From NCBI RefSeq assembly GCF_030413595.1, contig NZ_CP129238.1, forward strand, positions 3,100,001 to 3,164,000: a stretch of DNA of 64,000 nt. The letters are read 5' to 3'. The position numbers and the translations under genes were made by a program. Origin of the DNA: Planococcus liqunii. GTDB lineage: Bacteria; Bacillota; Bacilli; Bacillales_A; Planococcaceae. Under the pieces are notes generated by a model. That model ran no database searches and was not told the DNA's origin. It saw only the letters and a list, made by a program, of their open reading frames with translations. Numbering within the stretch: the stretch's first letter is position 1; every line of letters starts with the position of its first letter. Of this stretch, positions 1-8,457 are shown piece after piece.

Positions 1-115
1 TTATCCTATAAAAAAGGTTTTTTATGGTATCTATGTTAATAAAGAGCCATTACTCATAAGAAAATTTGTCTTTTTTTATTTTCTAAAGAAAAACAAGGTC
101 TTATGACATACAAAT

Positions 116-148
116 AAAGAACCGATTGCTGGGAGCAATCGGTTCTTT
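116..148. repeat. Left copy of duplicated hairpin
   Basis: A perfect 15-bp inverted repeat (AAAGAACCGATTGCT and its complement) with a 3-nt loop. A second copy at 467-499 differs only by one base in the loop. The two copies directly border the 149-466 element, so they look like a target duplication. Positions 1-115 hold no gene or signal that I can support. Confidence 0.85.
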
Positions 149-466
149 CAGGCTGTCGAGAAACTTTTCATTCTCTAAGCCATTTCACTCTAAGTGGACG
201 CTTTCCGCTACATTCGGCTCACTCTTATAATAAAGAATTCTTTTTATTAGAAAGAGTGGATGAGTATACATGCTTTTTATTCACAGTTCACTGTCGATAT
301 GGAGCAAACCAGCGAAGACGCCTGCGGGAAAGCGAGACAGCCGAGACCCCGCAAGACGCGCAGCGGCTGAGGAGGCTTGGCGCTCGCCCGCGGCAAGCGC
401 AGCTGGTTTGCGGAATATCGGAGATATTCTAAGGGGAATTTTTTCTATATCTTTCTCAACAAGCTG
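149..466 (+). mobile_element. MITE-like element with GC-rich core, no transposase
   Basis: A 318-bp stretch with imperfect terminal inverted repeats: CAGGCTGTCGAGAAA at 149-163, and CAGCTTGTTGAGAAA read inward on the other strand from 466 (12 of 15 match). Both ends abut the duplicated 33-nt hairpin. The core (about 290-430) starts GATATGGAGCAAA and contains GACGCCTGCGGGAA and an AGGAGGCTT segment; its arms GCAAACCAGCG and CAGCTGGTTTGC pair. Related cores occur at 17120-17575 (two) and 53515-53690 (one). The 65-codon frame inside it shows no signs of a gene. I infer a non-autonomous element. Confidence 0.65.
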
Positions 467-499
467 AAAGAACCGATTGCTAGGAGCAATCGGTTCTTT
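467..499 (-). terminator. Hairpin after NlpC/P60-SLH gene; right copy of duplication
   Basis: The same 15-bp perfect stem as at 116-148, starting 10 nt beyond the stop codon at 510. The stem ends in TTCTTT on either strand, with no longer T-run, so it could work in both directions. It is the natural terminator of the gene at 510-1559, and its twin at 116 is probably the displaced copy. Confidence 0.7.
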
Positions 500-509
500 T
501 GAGAAGTAC

Positions 510-1559
510 TTATTTTGCTTGGATTACACTGTAAAGTGCTGCTGCAAATTCTGAACGGTTAGCCTCTTTGTTTGCATAAAACCTAGAAGTATTGAACACG
601 GTTGTTTGATCAATTGCTTTCAACGTCACTATTGGCTTATGCGCCCAATACGTGGTCGGAATGTCTAAGTATTTTACGGAGGCTGTTTGAACTTGAACTT
701 TTCTTGATTCTGAGATGGCAAAGGCTCTTTCGAGAATGACGGCCAATTGCGACTTTGTCAAAGAATCATATACACCGTAAGAGCCGTTTGTATAGCCTAA
801 GAGAATTCCCGCTTCGTTCATTGCCGCTATATCCTTAGCAAATTTATGGCTAGTGGAGACATCTTTGAAGCGAACCGTTTTGGCTGGCTTCAACTGCAAT
901 ACGCGGTTGATCATGGCAGCTGCCTGTCCTCGCGTCACTTTTTCTGCCGGGCGAAAATCCTGTTTTTCGAATCCGCTGATGACTCCCGATACATTTAAAC
1001 TTTTAATTGCTACATAAGCCGGATGAGTGGTCTTAACGTCTACAAAATTGCCATTCGTTACTGGCGGCAAAGCTTTTGGAGCTGATGTTTTGACTGGGGC
1101 AGGACTGATAACACGCGTAGCACTAGCATATTTTGGTCCCCAATATGGGTTTGTGTTGATATTTGAGACTTTCACCCCGCCGCTTTCTGCTGAGATAACG
1201 TTGCCATTTCCTAAGTATATTCCGGTATGAGAAATGCCTTTTTTATATGTATTGGCAAAAAATACTAAATCCCCTTTTTGTAAATTGCTCTTGGCTACCG
1301 CTGTTCCCACTTTAGCTTGTTCAGCAGCGGTCCTTGGCAATGACACGCCAAAATGATCAAATACATAACGGATGTACCCAGAGCAATCAAATCCCGATGG
1401 AGTTGTTCCTCCAAATTTGTACGGAGTACCTTTAAATTTTTGGGCATATGCAGCTATTTCATCTGCTGTGGCACCACTGGCTTCTGCTTTAGTTGGCAAT
1501 AACGGACTAGCTGTTATCATTAACACAGCTACTATCATCATAATTATTCGCTTCTTCAA
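510..1559 (-). CDS. NlpC/P60 peptidoglycan endopeptidase with three C-terminal SLH domains
   Basis: Exported cell-wall hydrolase of 349 aa. Residues 1-27 form a signal peptide (MKKR, hydrophobic core, cleavage near TKAEA). Residues 30-150 are an NlpC/P60 domain with catalytic Cys59 in GFDCSGY and His111 in ISHTGIYL. This family cuts D-Glu to diamino-acid bonds in stem peptides. Three SLH repeats follow from about residue 171 (FVDV, FKDV and YLDI starts); they bind pyruvylated secondary wall polymer and hold the enzyme on the surface. The start is TTG, preceded by AGAGGTGA at good spacing. It is one of four adjacent SLH genes. Family is sure; substrate is inferred. Confidence 0.92.
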   Translation of the reverse strand: MKKRIIMMIVAVLMITASPLLPTKAEASGATADEIAAYAQKFKGTPYKFGGTTPSGFDCSGYIRYVFDHFGVSLPRTAAEQAKVGTAVAKSNLQKGDLVFFANTYKKGISHTGIYLGNGNVISAESGGVKVSNINTNPYWGPKYASATRVISPAPVKTSAPKALPPVTNGNFVDVKTTHPAYVAIKSLNVSGVISGFEKQDFRPAEKVTRGQAAAMINRVLQLKPAKTVRFKDVSTSHKFAKDIAAMNEAGILLGYTNGSYGVYDSLTKSQLAVILERAFAISESRKVQVQTASVKYLDIPTTYWAHKPIVTLKAIDQTTVFNTSRFYANKEANRSEFAAALYSVIQAK

Positions 1560-1730
1560 TTCGTCACCTCTAATAGTTTTGGCGATTCCAGGCCATCTGC
1601 CTTTTTGAAATCTTTCTGTTGTCTTAACCTGTGTTTGATTCTAACAATAGAATGCCAAAATTAGGTTACGATAATATTACAATTGTGTAACATTTCCTAT
1701 TTTATGGTTTAAAAGTATGTATAAGAGGAT

Positions 1731-1767
1731 AAAAAAAGAAGTTGCACCTGAATAATCAGATGCAACT
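1731..1767 (-). terminator. Terminator of the subtilase gene
   Basis: AGTTGCA...TGCAACT stem (1740-1767) with an inner CTGA/TCAG pairing, followed on the minus strand by seven T residues (1731-1737). It starts 10 nt after the stop of the subtilase gene. Confidence 0.85.
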
Positions 1768-1776
1768 CTTCATTCT

Positions 1777-3678
1777 TTACTTAATGAAACTCGGGTTTTT
1801 CGCTCTGGCTAAAAAGACGCCAAAGGCATAGCGGTTCATCATTTTATCAGGTGCAAAAGTAGTGGCAGAATAGCCTGCGGTAACCTTGTTCTGGGTGATT
1901 GCTTGTATGGCTTTGTAACTTGCTTGCTCTGGCTTTACATCAATAAATGGAGGTGCTAAAGCGGGATCAAACTTAAATTGGAAAACATTTTGGATCAACA
2001 AAGCCATTTCAGCTCGAGTAACCGATTGATCCGGCCGAAAGCTTCCGTCAGGGTAGCCTTGAATAATTCCTTTTTCATACGCGCTTTGAATATACCCCGC
2101 AGCTGAGTGATTAGCTCCGACATCTGTAAACTTGGTAGTTCGTGATGCCCCATTGAATCCTTGGGCTCTTCCGAGTAAGATCATTGCTTCTCCACGTTTG
2201 ATTTCACGGTTTGGTTTGAAGCTCCCATCCAAGTAGCCACTCATAAAATTGTTGCTGTATAAGTAGCTGATATGTGGTGCGTACCAAACAGCCATTGTGA
2301 CGTCTGGAAAAGCGGGTTCGGTGACTTTAATAGATAACACTTCGTTTTTCTTTATTCCATTTTTATCCGTGTAGCTGAAGGTCAATGGATAAGTACCTTT
2401 GGTTTTGTATAAAACCCACTTACCGGGCTCTGTTTCAGGCAACGTAGCAGTCCCTTCTTTTATTGTCCAATTGCTTGCCAACTCTTTATTTTTTAATGTT
2501 AAGCTTACTTTTCCTTTTACTACTTTTGTTTCAACCAATGGCATGGTTTTAATCTCTTTTTCATATTGAACCAGGCCATAGCCAAACGAAATATCGCGCC
2601 CAGCCGTCCCTAAATCTTTGGCGGTGCTCCGAAGAATTTCCCGCAATTTTGTATGAGATAAAGCAGCGTGTTGTTCTTTATACAAGGCGAGAATTCCTGT
2701 AACATGCGGGGCTGCCATCGATGTCCCAGTCAAGTTTTGGTAGCCGTCTACGACATAGTCTACATTATCCAGTTCTCTTGGAAATGTACTAAAAATATCA
2801 GCTCCTGGAGCAGCAAGTTCCACCTCCGGCCCCATTGAAGAATGTTTTTCTTTTTTTAAATCGCTAGTTAATGCGCTGACTGCAATAACTGGAGAATACT
2901 TTCCAGGATAAGTGACGGTATTCGTCCCGCCGTCTCCGCCTTCATTGCCGGCAGCAGCTACAATGAGCATTCCTTTTTTGCTGGCTTCTTGCAGCATCAG
3001 CTCTAATGGACGATCATGTTCGGAAATCGATAAGCTTAAGTTTAATATATCTATTTTATTTTTGATTGCCCATTCGACACCTTTGGTAACTTGAGCTGTT
3101 GTTCCTGCGCCTTGGCTATCCATCGCCTTTATAGCAAATAATTTAACGTTCGGAGCTATCCCGATAATCCCAGCATTGTTTTTCTTAGCAGCAATGATGC
3201 CAGCAACATGAGTCCCATGACCAAAATTATCATCGTATGGAATTTTAGCTGCACAATCATCAGCTGTACAAACCCCTCCTGCTACTGCCAAATCTGAATG
3301 ATCAGTATCAATCCCTGTATCTAGGACGGCTACACGAATTCCTTGGCCTGTATAAGGAGCAGCTAAAGTCGGAGAGCTTTTTGTAGTCGTGAAGGAAGGA
3401 GAAACAATGTCAGCTGTTGTCTCATAGATTCGATTTGGATAAATTTCTGCAGTTGAAAATTGCTCTTTTAAACTGGTCTTCTCTTCCTTTGTCAATTTCA
3501 GTTCGACTAACGGAACTTCATCGTATTCTTTTAAAACAGTATTAAATTGTGCTGTAATCTGTTCCAATTGCTCTTCTGAAGCATGGATCAAGTATGTATC
3601 CGGCTCTTCTGCAAACGCATAAGCAGGAAGCATTAAAGAAATAGATAAAGCCAATAGCAGTGTAGCGTATTTTATCAT
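1777..3678 (-). CDS. Subtilisin-like serine protease (S8) with C-terminal SLH domains
   Basis: Secreted endopeptidase of 633 aa counted from the second ATG, which sits 6 nt after GAGGG; the ATG 6 nt upstream abuts that motif and is unlikely. There is a signal peptide to about residue 23, then an inhibitor-like propeptide to about 105. The S8 domain carries Asp120 (AVLDTGIDTDHS), His154 (FGHGTHVAG), oxyanion Asn245 (AAAGNEGG) and Ser320 (GTSMAAPHV). A linker of about 80 aa is followed by three SLH repeats from about 455 (FPDV, FTDV, FIDV). Cys137 and Cys142 (VCTADDC) may form a disulfide. It likely matures or degrades proteins at the cell surface. Transcribed alone, with its own terminator. 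Confidence 0.93.
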   Translation of the reverse strand: MIKYATLLLALSISLMLPAYAFAEEPDTYLIHASEEQLEQITAQFNTVLKEYDEVPLVELKLTKEEKTSLKEQFSTAEIYPNRIYETTADIVSPSFTTTKSSPTLAAPYTGQGIRVAVLDTGIDTDHSDLAVAGGVCTADDCAAKIPYDDNFGHGTHVAGIIAAKKNNAGIIGIAPNVKLFAIKAMDSQGAGTTAQVTKGVEWAIKNKIDILNLSLSISEHDRPLELMLQEASKKGMLIVAAAGNEGGDGGTNTVTYPGKYSPVIAVSALTSDLKKEKHSSMGPEVELAAPGADIFSTFPRELDNVDYVVDGYQNLTGTSMAAPHVTGILALYKEQHAALSHTKLREILRSTAKDLGTAGRDISFGYGLVQYEKEIKTMPLVETKVVKGKVSLTLKNKELASNWTIKEGTATLPETEPGKWVLYKTKGTYPLTFSYTDKNGIKKNEVLSIKVTEPAFPDVTMAVWYAPHISYLYSNNFMSGYLDGSFKPNREIKRGEAMILLGRAQGFNGASRTTKFTDVGANHSAAGYIQSAYEKGIIQGYPDGSFRPDQSVTRAEMALLIQNVFQFKFDPALAPPFIDVKPEQASYKAIQAITQNKVTAGYSATTFAPDKMMNRYAFGVFLARAKNPSFIK

Positions 3679-3790
3679 GACCATCCCTCATTTCTATCTA
3701 TATTCCCATAATACCTTATCCCCGATTTTAATAAACCATTCAAAAGTTACAGAATTGGCTATAATTTTCTTAAGTGTGCTTCCGTGTAAT

Positions 3791-3823
3791 TAAAAACTCC
3801 TGTAGACAGCATGTCCACAGGAG
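3791..3823 (-). terminator. Terminator of the SLH-amidase gene
   Basis: CTCCTGTAGAC / GTCCACAGGAG stem with a 5-nt loop (3797-3823). The plus-strand A/C mismatch becomes G/T on the transcribed minus strand. It is followed there by five T residues. Confidence 0.88.
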
Positions 3824-3833
3824 CAATCTATTT

Positions 3834-5285
3834 TTAATGACGCTTATAACTAGGTGCCGCACCTACCGTTTTATAATATGGCAGTACATCAGTACGGCCT
3901 TCATAATGATAAAAATAATCTAACGTTCCAAGGAATAACGCTTTCCCCATCGCTTTGCGGTCTGCTTCATCTTTAATGTACTGAATGTCTGTTGTACTAT
4001 CAATAAAGCCAATTTCCACTAAAGCAGCCGGGACTGTATTTTGGCGAAGCACCTGGTAGTTCCCTGCCTTGACTCCACGATTCTTTAAATCCCATACTTC
4101 CTGCATGCGCGCCTGCAGATAAATGGACAGTGCACGAGAAGATTTGACATTTGGATTTACGGCCGCCGTGCTTGCATAATAGAAAGTCTCCTGGCCATTT
4201 GCAGAACCGTTCAGCGCATTAGTATGAATGCTGACAAATACATCGCCGTCATTTCTGGAAGCAAATTTTGCACGATCGGCTAACTCAACAAATTTATCTG
4301 TTTCGCGTGTCATTTTCACATTTATCGGTGTCTTCTCAATATAATCTTGCATGTGTTTGCCGATGTTTAATACCACATTCTTTTCTAAGAACCCATTGCC
4401 GGTAGCACCTGGGTCTTTGCCGCCATGCCCAGGATCGATAATAACCGTTAAATTGCTTTTAACGACTGGTATTGGATTTGGAGAAACAGACGGTTTCGAA
4501 GTTGAAAGATAGCTAGTGGAAACATAGCCAATAACACCATTTACTTTAATATGAGACCAGCCACTTGCTGAACTCGCTACGGCTACGGCTGTACCACTTT
4601 TTAAACTGCTGATTGATGCATAAGAAGTGCCAGGACCTTTTCGTAAGTTCAATGTGTCCGATCCGGTGTTTACATACATCGTTGTACTAAAAGAAACTTC
4701 GTCTGATTTTATACGGAAGCTCTCATTCAAGCTGCGAGCCAGAAATATGGAGAAATCAGCGCGGACAATTTTTTCTTGCGCGCCAAAAGATCCGTCTGGA
4801 TATCCTTGCGCAATTCCTTTTTGCATCAACGCCGCCGCAGCAGTAGTTGCGTTTTGACCACCAAAATTAAATGCCCGATTCAATAGTATAGCCATTTCTC
4901 CACGATTCAATACGTTATTCGGACGGAAAGTTCCATCAGAATAACCTGAAATTATTCCTTTATTGACTAGTGCGACTATGTATCCTGATGCCATGTTATT
5001 TGAACCGACATCTGAAAAATGCGTTCCTTTTTTAGTTCCGTCCAATTTCAAAGCCCTTCCAAGCATGGCGGCTGCCTCGCCACGAGTTACTTGTTTTAGA
5101 GGTTTGAAACTTCCATCATCGTATCCATTCACAATGCTGCGGTCCACTAAGTACATAATTTCTTTATATGCACGGTGATTTGCAGATATATCATTTAAAT
5201 TAGTGCTTGCATTCACTTGGCTTTGGTGCGGAATAAGTACTGAAGCAATCAGTACAAAAATAAGCATTAATATCCATTTTTTCAA
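3834..5285 (-). CDS. N-acetylmuramoyl-L-alanine amidase with three SLH and one SH3b domain
   Basis: Exported autolysin of 483 aa. Order: signal peptide to about residue 27; three SLH repeats (about 30-190, with NGYDDGSF, SGYSDGTF and QGYPDGSF motifs); SH3b domain (about 203-261, LNLRKGPGTSY); Amidase_3 domain from about 280. Zinc ligands are visible: His287 in DPGHGGKDPG, Glu301 in FLEKNVVL, the His of VSIHTNA, and the general-base Glu in ALVEIGFID. It cuts the MurNAc to L-Ala bond. Start: I prefer TTG at 5285, 9 nt after AGGGGG, over the ATG at 5321 (12 codons longer), which has no ribosome site. SLH repeats are N-terminal here, unlike in the two previous genes. Confidence 0.92.
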   Translation of the reverse strand: MKKWILMLIFVLIASVLIPHQSQVNASTNLNDISANHRAYKEIMYLVDRSIVNGYDDGSFKPLKQVTRGEAAAMLGRALKLDGTKKGTHFSDVGSNNMASGYIVALVNKGIISGYSDGTFRPNNVLNRGEMAILLNRAFNFGGQNATTAAAALMQKGIAQGYPDGSFGAQEKIVRADFSIFLARSLNESFRIKSDEVSFSTTMYVNTGSDTLNLRKGPGTSYASISSLKSGTAVAVASSASGWSHIKVNGVIGYVSTSYLSTSKPSVSPNPIPVVKSNLTVIIDPGHGGKDPGATGNGFLEKNVVLNIGKHMQDYIEKTPINVKMTRETDKFVELADRAKFASRNDGDVFVSIHTNALNGSANGQETFYYASTAAVNPNVKSSRALSIYLQARMQEVWDLKNRGVKAGNYQVLRQNTVPAALVEIGFIDSTTDIQYIKDEADRKAMGKALFLGTLDYFYHYEGRTDVLPYYKTVGAAPSYKRH

Positions 5286-5417
5286 GACTCTTTTCCCCCT
5301 AAGAAATTTATGTCTTCTCATACAATAACCTAAATATTTCTAAAATTCTATGTATCATTAGGATTATTTAGAGGAAAAAATGGTTCTTTTTAATGAGTTT
5401 AGTAGTCTTAAAGTCAC

Positions 5418-5448
5418 AAAACCCTGTCTAATGGTTAGACAGGGTTTT
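5418..5448. terminator. Perfect 14-bp terminator hairpin
   Basis: AAAACCCTGTCTAA and its complement around a 3-nt loop. A-rich and T-rich flanks on each side make it usable on both strands. It lies 57 nt beyond the stop of the 5'-nucleotidase gene and before the amidase gene. Confidence 0.75.
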
Positions 5449-5505
5449 GGAATATAACATATTTTTTTCAATTTCTGAATACTCTTTTTTAATACTTTTC
5501 CCGTA

Positions 5506-7683
5506 TTAGTTTTCAGCGTTAACGTCTACAATACGGCCTTCGATAGCTGGTGTAACTTCGCCAATTCTCTCCAATTCTTCTTTGAAATTCTCCCAATCCG
5601 AAAGCCCCAAATCAGTTACTCGACCTTCAGCATAAGCTTTTGCAAATACATCGTAGTCGTCTCCGCCTTTAGCTGTAAAGGCATTGGTTGCTATTGTATA
5701 CGTAGTAGCGTCTTCTACAGGATTCAATGCACCATTTTCTCCTTCGATTGCAATTGAAACTACACGTTCCCCTGCTGGTTTAGAAGAATCAAATTCCACT
5801 TTCGCACCAGAAACATGCAAGAATCCGCCATTTTCCAATGGGTATTTTCCTACACTTATTTCGAACGCTTCTTTCAATTCAGCCCCTGTTATTTGCATTG
5901 TAGCCAAGGTATTGGTGAACGGAAGAACTGTAATGATTTCACCTACCGTGATTGGACCAGCATCAATCGCTGCCCGGATTCCGCCACCGTTCTGGATCGC
6001 CATCACAACATTTTCATTACTTTCTTTTGCCTTTGCTAGCATGCCATCGGTAATGATATTACCTAAAGCAGTTTCATTTTTGCGTACACTTGGTGCGCTT
6101 GGATTATCGCTCGTACGTGGATTTTCGAGCGCTGCTGTCGCTGTTGCAGAAGTTTCCTGATTAGAAATTTTATCTACTTCCGTTTTAAATGGAGCCAAGA
6201 CTGCGGTTGCTTGTGCATCTGCTGCAAGGTCTTTCAATGGAAGTAATTCACCTTCAAAGGACAAGACTGCACCTTCTTTATCAAATACCACATCTAATGT
6301 CCCTAAGTTTTCTGCATTAGCGCCGGTTTGTACAATAACAGTAGGTTCTTCGTTTTCTTCAATAATTACCGGTTTAGCCAATGCGGTGTGGGTATGTCCT
6401 CCAACAATTACGTCAATGCCTTCAACCCCTTTTGCCAATAACAAGTCGTTGTCGATTGCCGGGTTATCGTCATAGCCGATATGTGTCAAGGCAACAACTT
6501 TATTCACACCCATTTTTTCAAATTCATCGACCATTTTCTGTGCATCTTCAAGATAATCTTCATTGAACGAAACAAGTTCAGGACTTGCGATGTCTTCCGT
6601 TTCTTTTGTTGTCAAACCGAAAATGCCGACTTTCTCGCCATTCACTTCTTTCACAATCCCAGTGTAGATATTCGCATCTTTTGCATCTTCCGTTATTTTT
6701 GTTTGGAACAAACCTTCGAACAATGGATCTTTAGAGAAATCCACATTCGCTGAAACGAATGGGAAGTTTGCTGCCTTTATAAATTCTTGCAACGCTTTAT
6801 GTCCTTCCTCTGACGAACCCAAGTCAAATTCATGGTTTCCAAAAGTCATCGCATCGAAATTCATCAATTTCATTATTTCAAGATCTGCTTTTCCTTGGAA
6901 TTCATTGAAATATAAAGTACCAGAGAATACGTCGCCTGCATGCAAAAGAAGTGAATTTGGGTTTTCTGCACGGAAATCTTTTACTGCTGTCACCATTTTA
7001 GTAGACTCTGCAGCACGGGCATGTGTATCGTTAACGTGCATAATTGATAATGGGAAAGTCTTCTCACCCATTAATTGTTCTGCTGACCGGTGTAGGAACA
7101 GCGCAGCTTCCCCACGTGTCACCGGTTGATTGGCAGCAAATTGTGTAGCCGTTTTTCCAACGGTAATTTTATTTTTAACTAAAGCGTCTACGTATTTTGC
7201 AAATCGCTCGTTGACGTCAGTAAACTGTGTTTCTTTCAGATCTTGGTCAATTTCGAATCCAGCTGCAATCGCTAGGATTTTTGCTGTTTCGTTGCGTGTA
7301 AGCGGATCTTTGGCACCGAAACTTGTAGCGGTTTTCCCATGGACGATTCCTTTTTCAGCTAATGCGTCCACTGCCCATTTAATATCGGCCGGCACATCGG
7401 TAAATGCTGACTTAGCGTAATCGCCGTCTTTCGTATAACCTAGTGCTTTAGCAATCATAACCGCTGCATCCTGGCGTTTCACACTGTTTTGAGTGCCAAA
7501 TTTTGTTTCTGATTCCCCTGCTACAATCCCTAAATCAAACAAAAATTGAACTGCTTCTGTATAACGGTCTGGCACGTCGGTAAATTTCATCTCCGCTGCT
7601 GATGCCGGTGATACTGCTGTCGCTACCGCTGCCGCCGCTACTGCAGAAGCAATAAACTTTTTGTTTTTCATGATACTAACCAT
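5506..7683 (-). CDS. SLH-anchored bifunctional 5'-nucleotidase / UDP-sugar hydrolase-type phosphoesterase
   Basis: Surface protein of 725 aa. Signal peptide to about residue 29 (Ala-rich, ending SPASAAE); three N-terminal SLH repeats (about 32-205, each FTDV); then a calcineurin-type metallophosphoesterase with MHVNDTHA, HAGDVFSG, FGNHEFDLG and GGHTHT metal motifs; then the 5'-nucleotidase C-terminal domain with NGGGIRAAI and VLPFTN. This architecture hydrolyses extracellular nucleotides to nucleosides and phosphate. The start ATG follows AGGAGG by 9 nt; an internal ATG (codon 5) is possible. The long leader and the terminator at 5418-5448 suggest a single-gene unit. Family sure, substrate range not. 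Confidence 0.93.
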   Translation of the reverse strand: MVSIMKNKKFIASAVAAAAVATAVSPASAAEMKFTDVPDRYTEAVQFLFDLGIVAGESETKFGTQNSVKRQDAAVMIAKALGYTKDGDYAKSAFTDVPADIKWAVDALAEKGIVHGKTATSFGAKDPLTRNETAKILAIAAGFEIDQDLKETQFTDVNERFAKYVDALVKNKITVGKTATQFAANQPVTRGEAALFLHRSAEQLMGEKTFPLSIMHVNDTHARAAESTKMVTAVKDFRAENPNSLLLHAGDVFSGTLYFNEFQGKADLEIMKLMNFDAMTFGNHEFDLGSSEEGHKALQEFIKAANFPFVSANVDFSKDPLFEGLFQTKITEDAKDANIYTGIVKEVNGEKVGIFGLTTKETEDIASPELVSFNEDYLEDAQKMVDEFEKMGVNKVVALTHIGYDDNPAIDNDLLLAKGVEGIDVIVGGHTHTALAKPVIIEENEEPTVIVQTGANAENLGTLDVVFDKEGAVLSFEGELLPLKDLAADAQATAVLAPFKTEVDKISNQETSATATAALENPRTSDNPSAPSVRKNETALGNIITDGMLAKAKESNENVVMAIQNGGGIRAAIDAGPITVGEIITVLPFTNTLATMQITGAELKEAFEISVGKYPLENGGFLHVSGAKVEFDSSKPAGERVVSIAIEGENGALNPVEDATTYTIATNAFTAKGGDDYDVFAKAYAEGRVTDLGLSDWENFKEELERIGEVTPAIEGRIVDVNAEN

Positions 7684-7884
7684 GTGTTTTTTCCTCCTTA
7701 AGGAATAGGTCTATTAGAGTGCTCTTTTATTTTACCAAAATTCTGATAGCTCCTCTACATTATTTACTAAAGCTTTACAAGTTTTCATCGAATATTTCAA
7801 TATCTTGTTTTAAAAGTTAGATATCTATTATATTTACTTGTTTTAAACGGAGGATTTCCACTTATTCTTATCTTCTTTAATGCT

Positions 7885-7920
7885 AAAAAAGCGATACGAG
7901 AATAGTCTCGTATCGCTTTT
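7885..7920 (-). terminator. Terminator overlapping the VanZ-like stop codon
   Basis: AAAAGCGATACGAG / CTCGTATCGCTTTT, a perfect 14-bp stem with a 6-nt loop. On the minus strand it is followed by six T residues. The stop codon (7919-7921) lies in the first arm. The 200 nt between 7684 and 7884 show nothing else. Confidence 0.9.
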
Positions 7921-8380
7921 AATCATGTGTTTTTCTTTTGCGTTTATCCCATAATGTCCAAATACCCAAGAATATTAAGGCTCCAAAGCTATCAAGTAGG
8001 ACATCTTGCATAGTGGGCGTACGTCCGCCTGTTAAAGACTGATGAAATTCATCTGCTAACGCAATCGCTGCTGTAATCACAAAAGCAAGCCAAACTCTCG
8101 GTTTTGGCAATAAGTTCAGCACCGCCAGCGCAATCAAACCGAACATCCCAACATGGGCCCCTTTGCGCAGCAGAAACTCGACAAATTGGTAATAACCCCT
8201 TTCTTCAACGGATACGTATGTGCCCCAATAAGGAATTTGCAAATGGCTGAGTGTCTCTTTGAACGGCTCGGAAGGCAAATACTTTTCCAACGCCGGAATC
8301 AAGGTCTGTTCTTCGTAAGTTTGGCCGGAAGATACAAACAATACAATAAATAAAATAACAAAAACGATTAATTTTTTCAT
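7919..8380 (-). CDS. VanZ-like membrane protein
   Basis: 153-aa protein with about four membrane segments (residues 3-19, about 70-90, 94-112 and 125-142) and the VanZ-family DEFHQSL...R-P..QD..LD pattern near the C-terminus. VanZ relatives are linked to teicoplanin resistance, but their biochemical role is unknown. The longer reading from ATG 8428 is unlikely because that ATG lies inside the terminator hairpin of the preceding gene. The ATG at 8380 has no ribosome site but lies 7 nt after an extended -10, so the mRNA may be leaderless. Confidence 0.85.
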   Translation of the reverse strand: MKKLIVFVILFIVLFVSSGQTYEEQTLIPALEKYLPSEPFKETLSHLQIPYWGTYVSVEERGYYQFVEFLLRKGAHVGMFGLIALAVLNLLPKPRVWLAFVITAAIALADEFHQSLTGGRTPTMQDVLLDSFGALIFLGIWTLWDKRKRKTHD

Positions 8381-8386
8381 ACATGG

Positions 8387-8413
8387 ATTGTACCACGATT
8401 CCGCCTGTTTCAA
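8387..8413 (-). promoter_or_regulatory. Candidate promoter giving a leaderless VanZ mRNA
   Basis: On the minus strand TTGAAA (8408-8413), a 15-nt spacer and TGG-TACAAT (-10 at 8387-8392). The predicted start point falls on or next to the ATG at 8380. The spacer is short, so the extended -10 carries most of the support. Confidence 0.4.
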
Positions 8414-8418
8414 GGCAG

Positions 8419-8453
8419 AAAAAAACACATCCGCCTTAAGGCAAATGTGTTTT
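8419..8453 (-). terminator. Terminator of the alanine/glycine:cation symporter gene
   Basis: AAAACACAT / ATGTGTTTT outer stem (8422-8453) with an inner GCC/GGC stem and TTAA loop, followed on the minus strand by a run of seven T. It begins 5 nt after the symporter stop codon. Confidence 0.9.
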
Positions 8454-8457
8454 CAAA

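Noticed and set aside
5684-6160. 158-codon plus-strand frame opposite the 5'-nucleotidase gene
   Set aside because: Shadow of a well-supported gene; no ribosome site and no recognisable domain.
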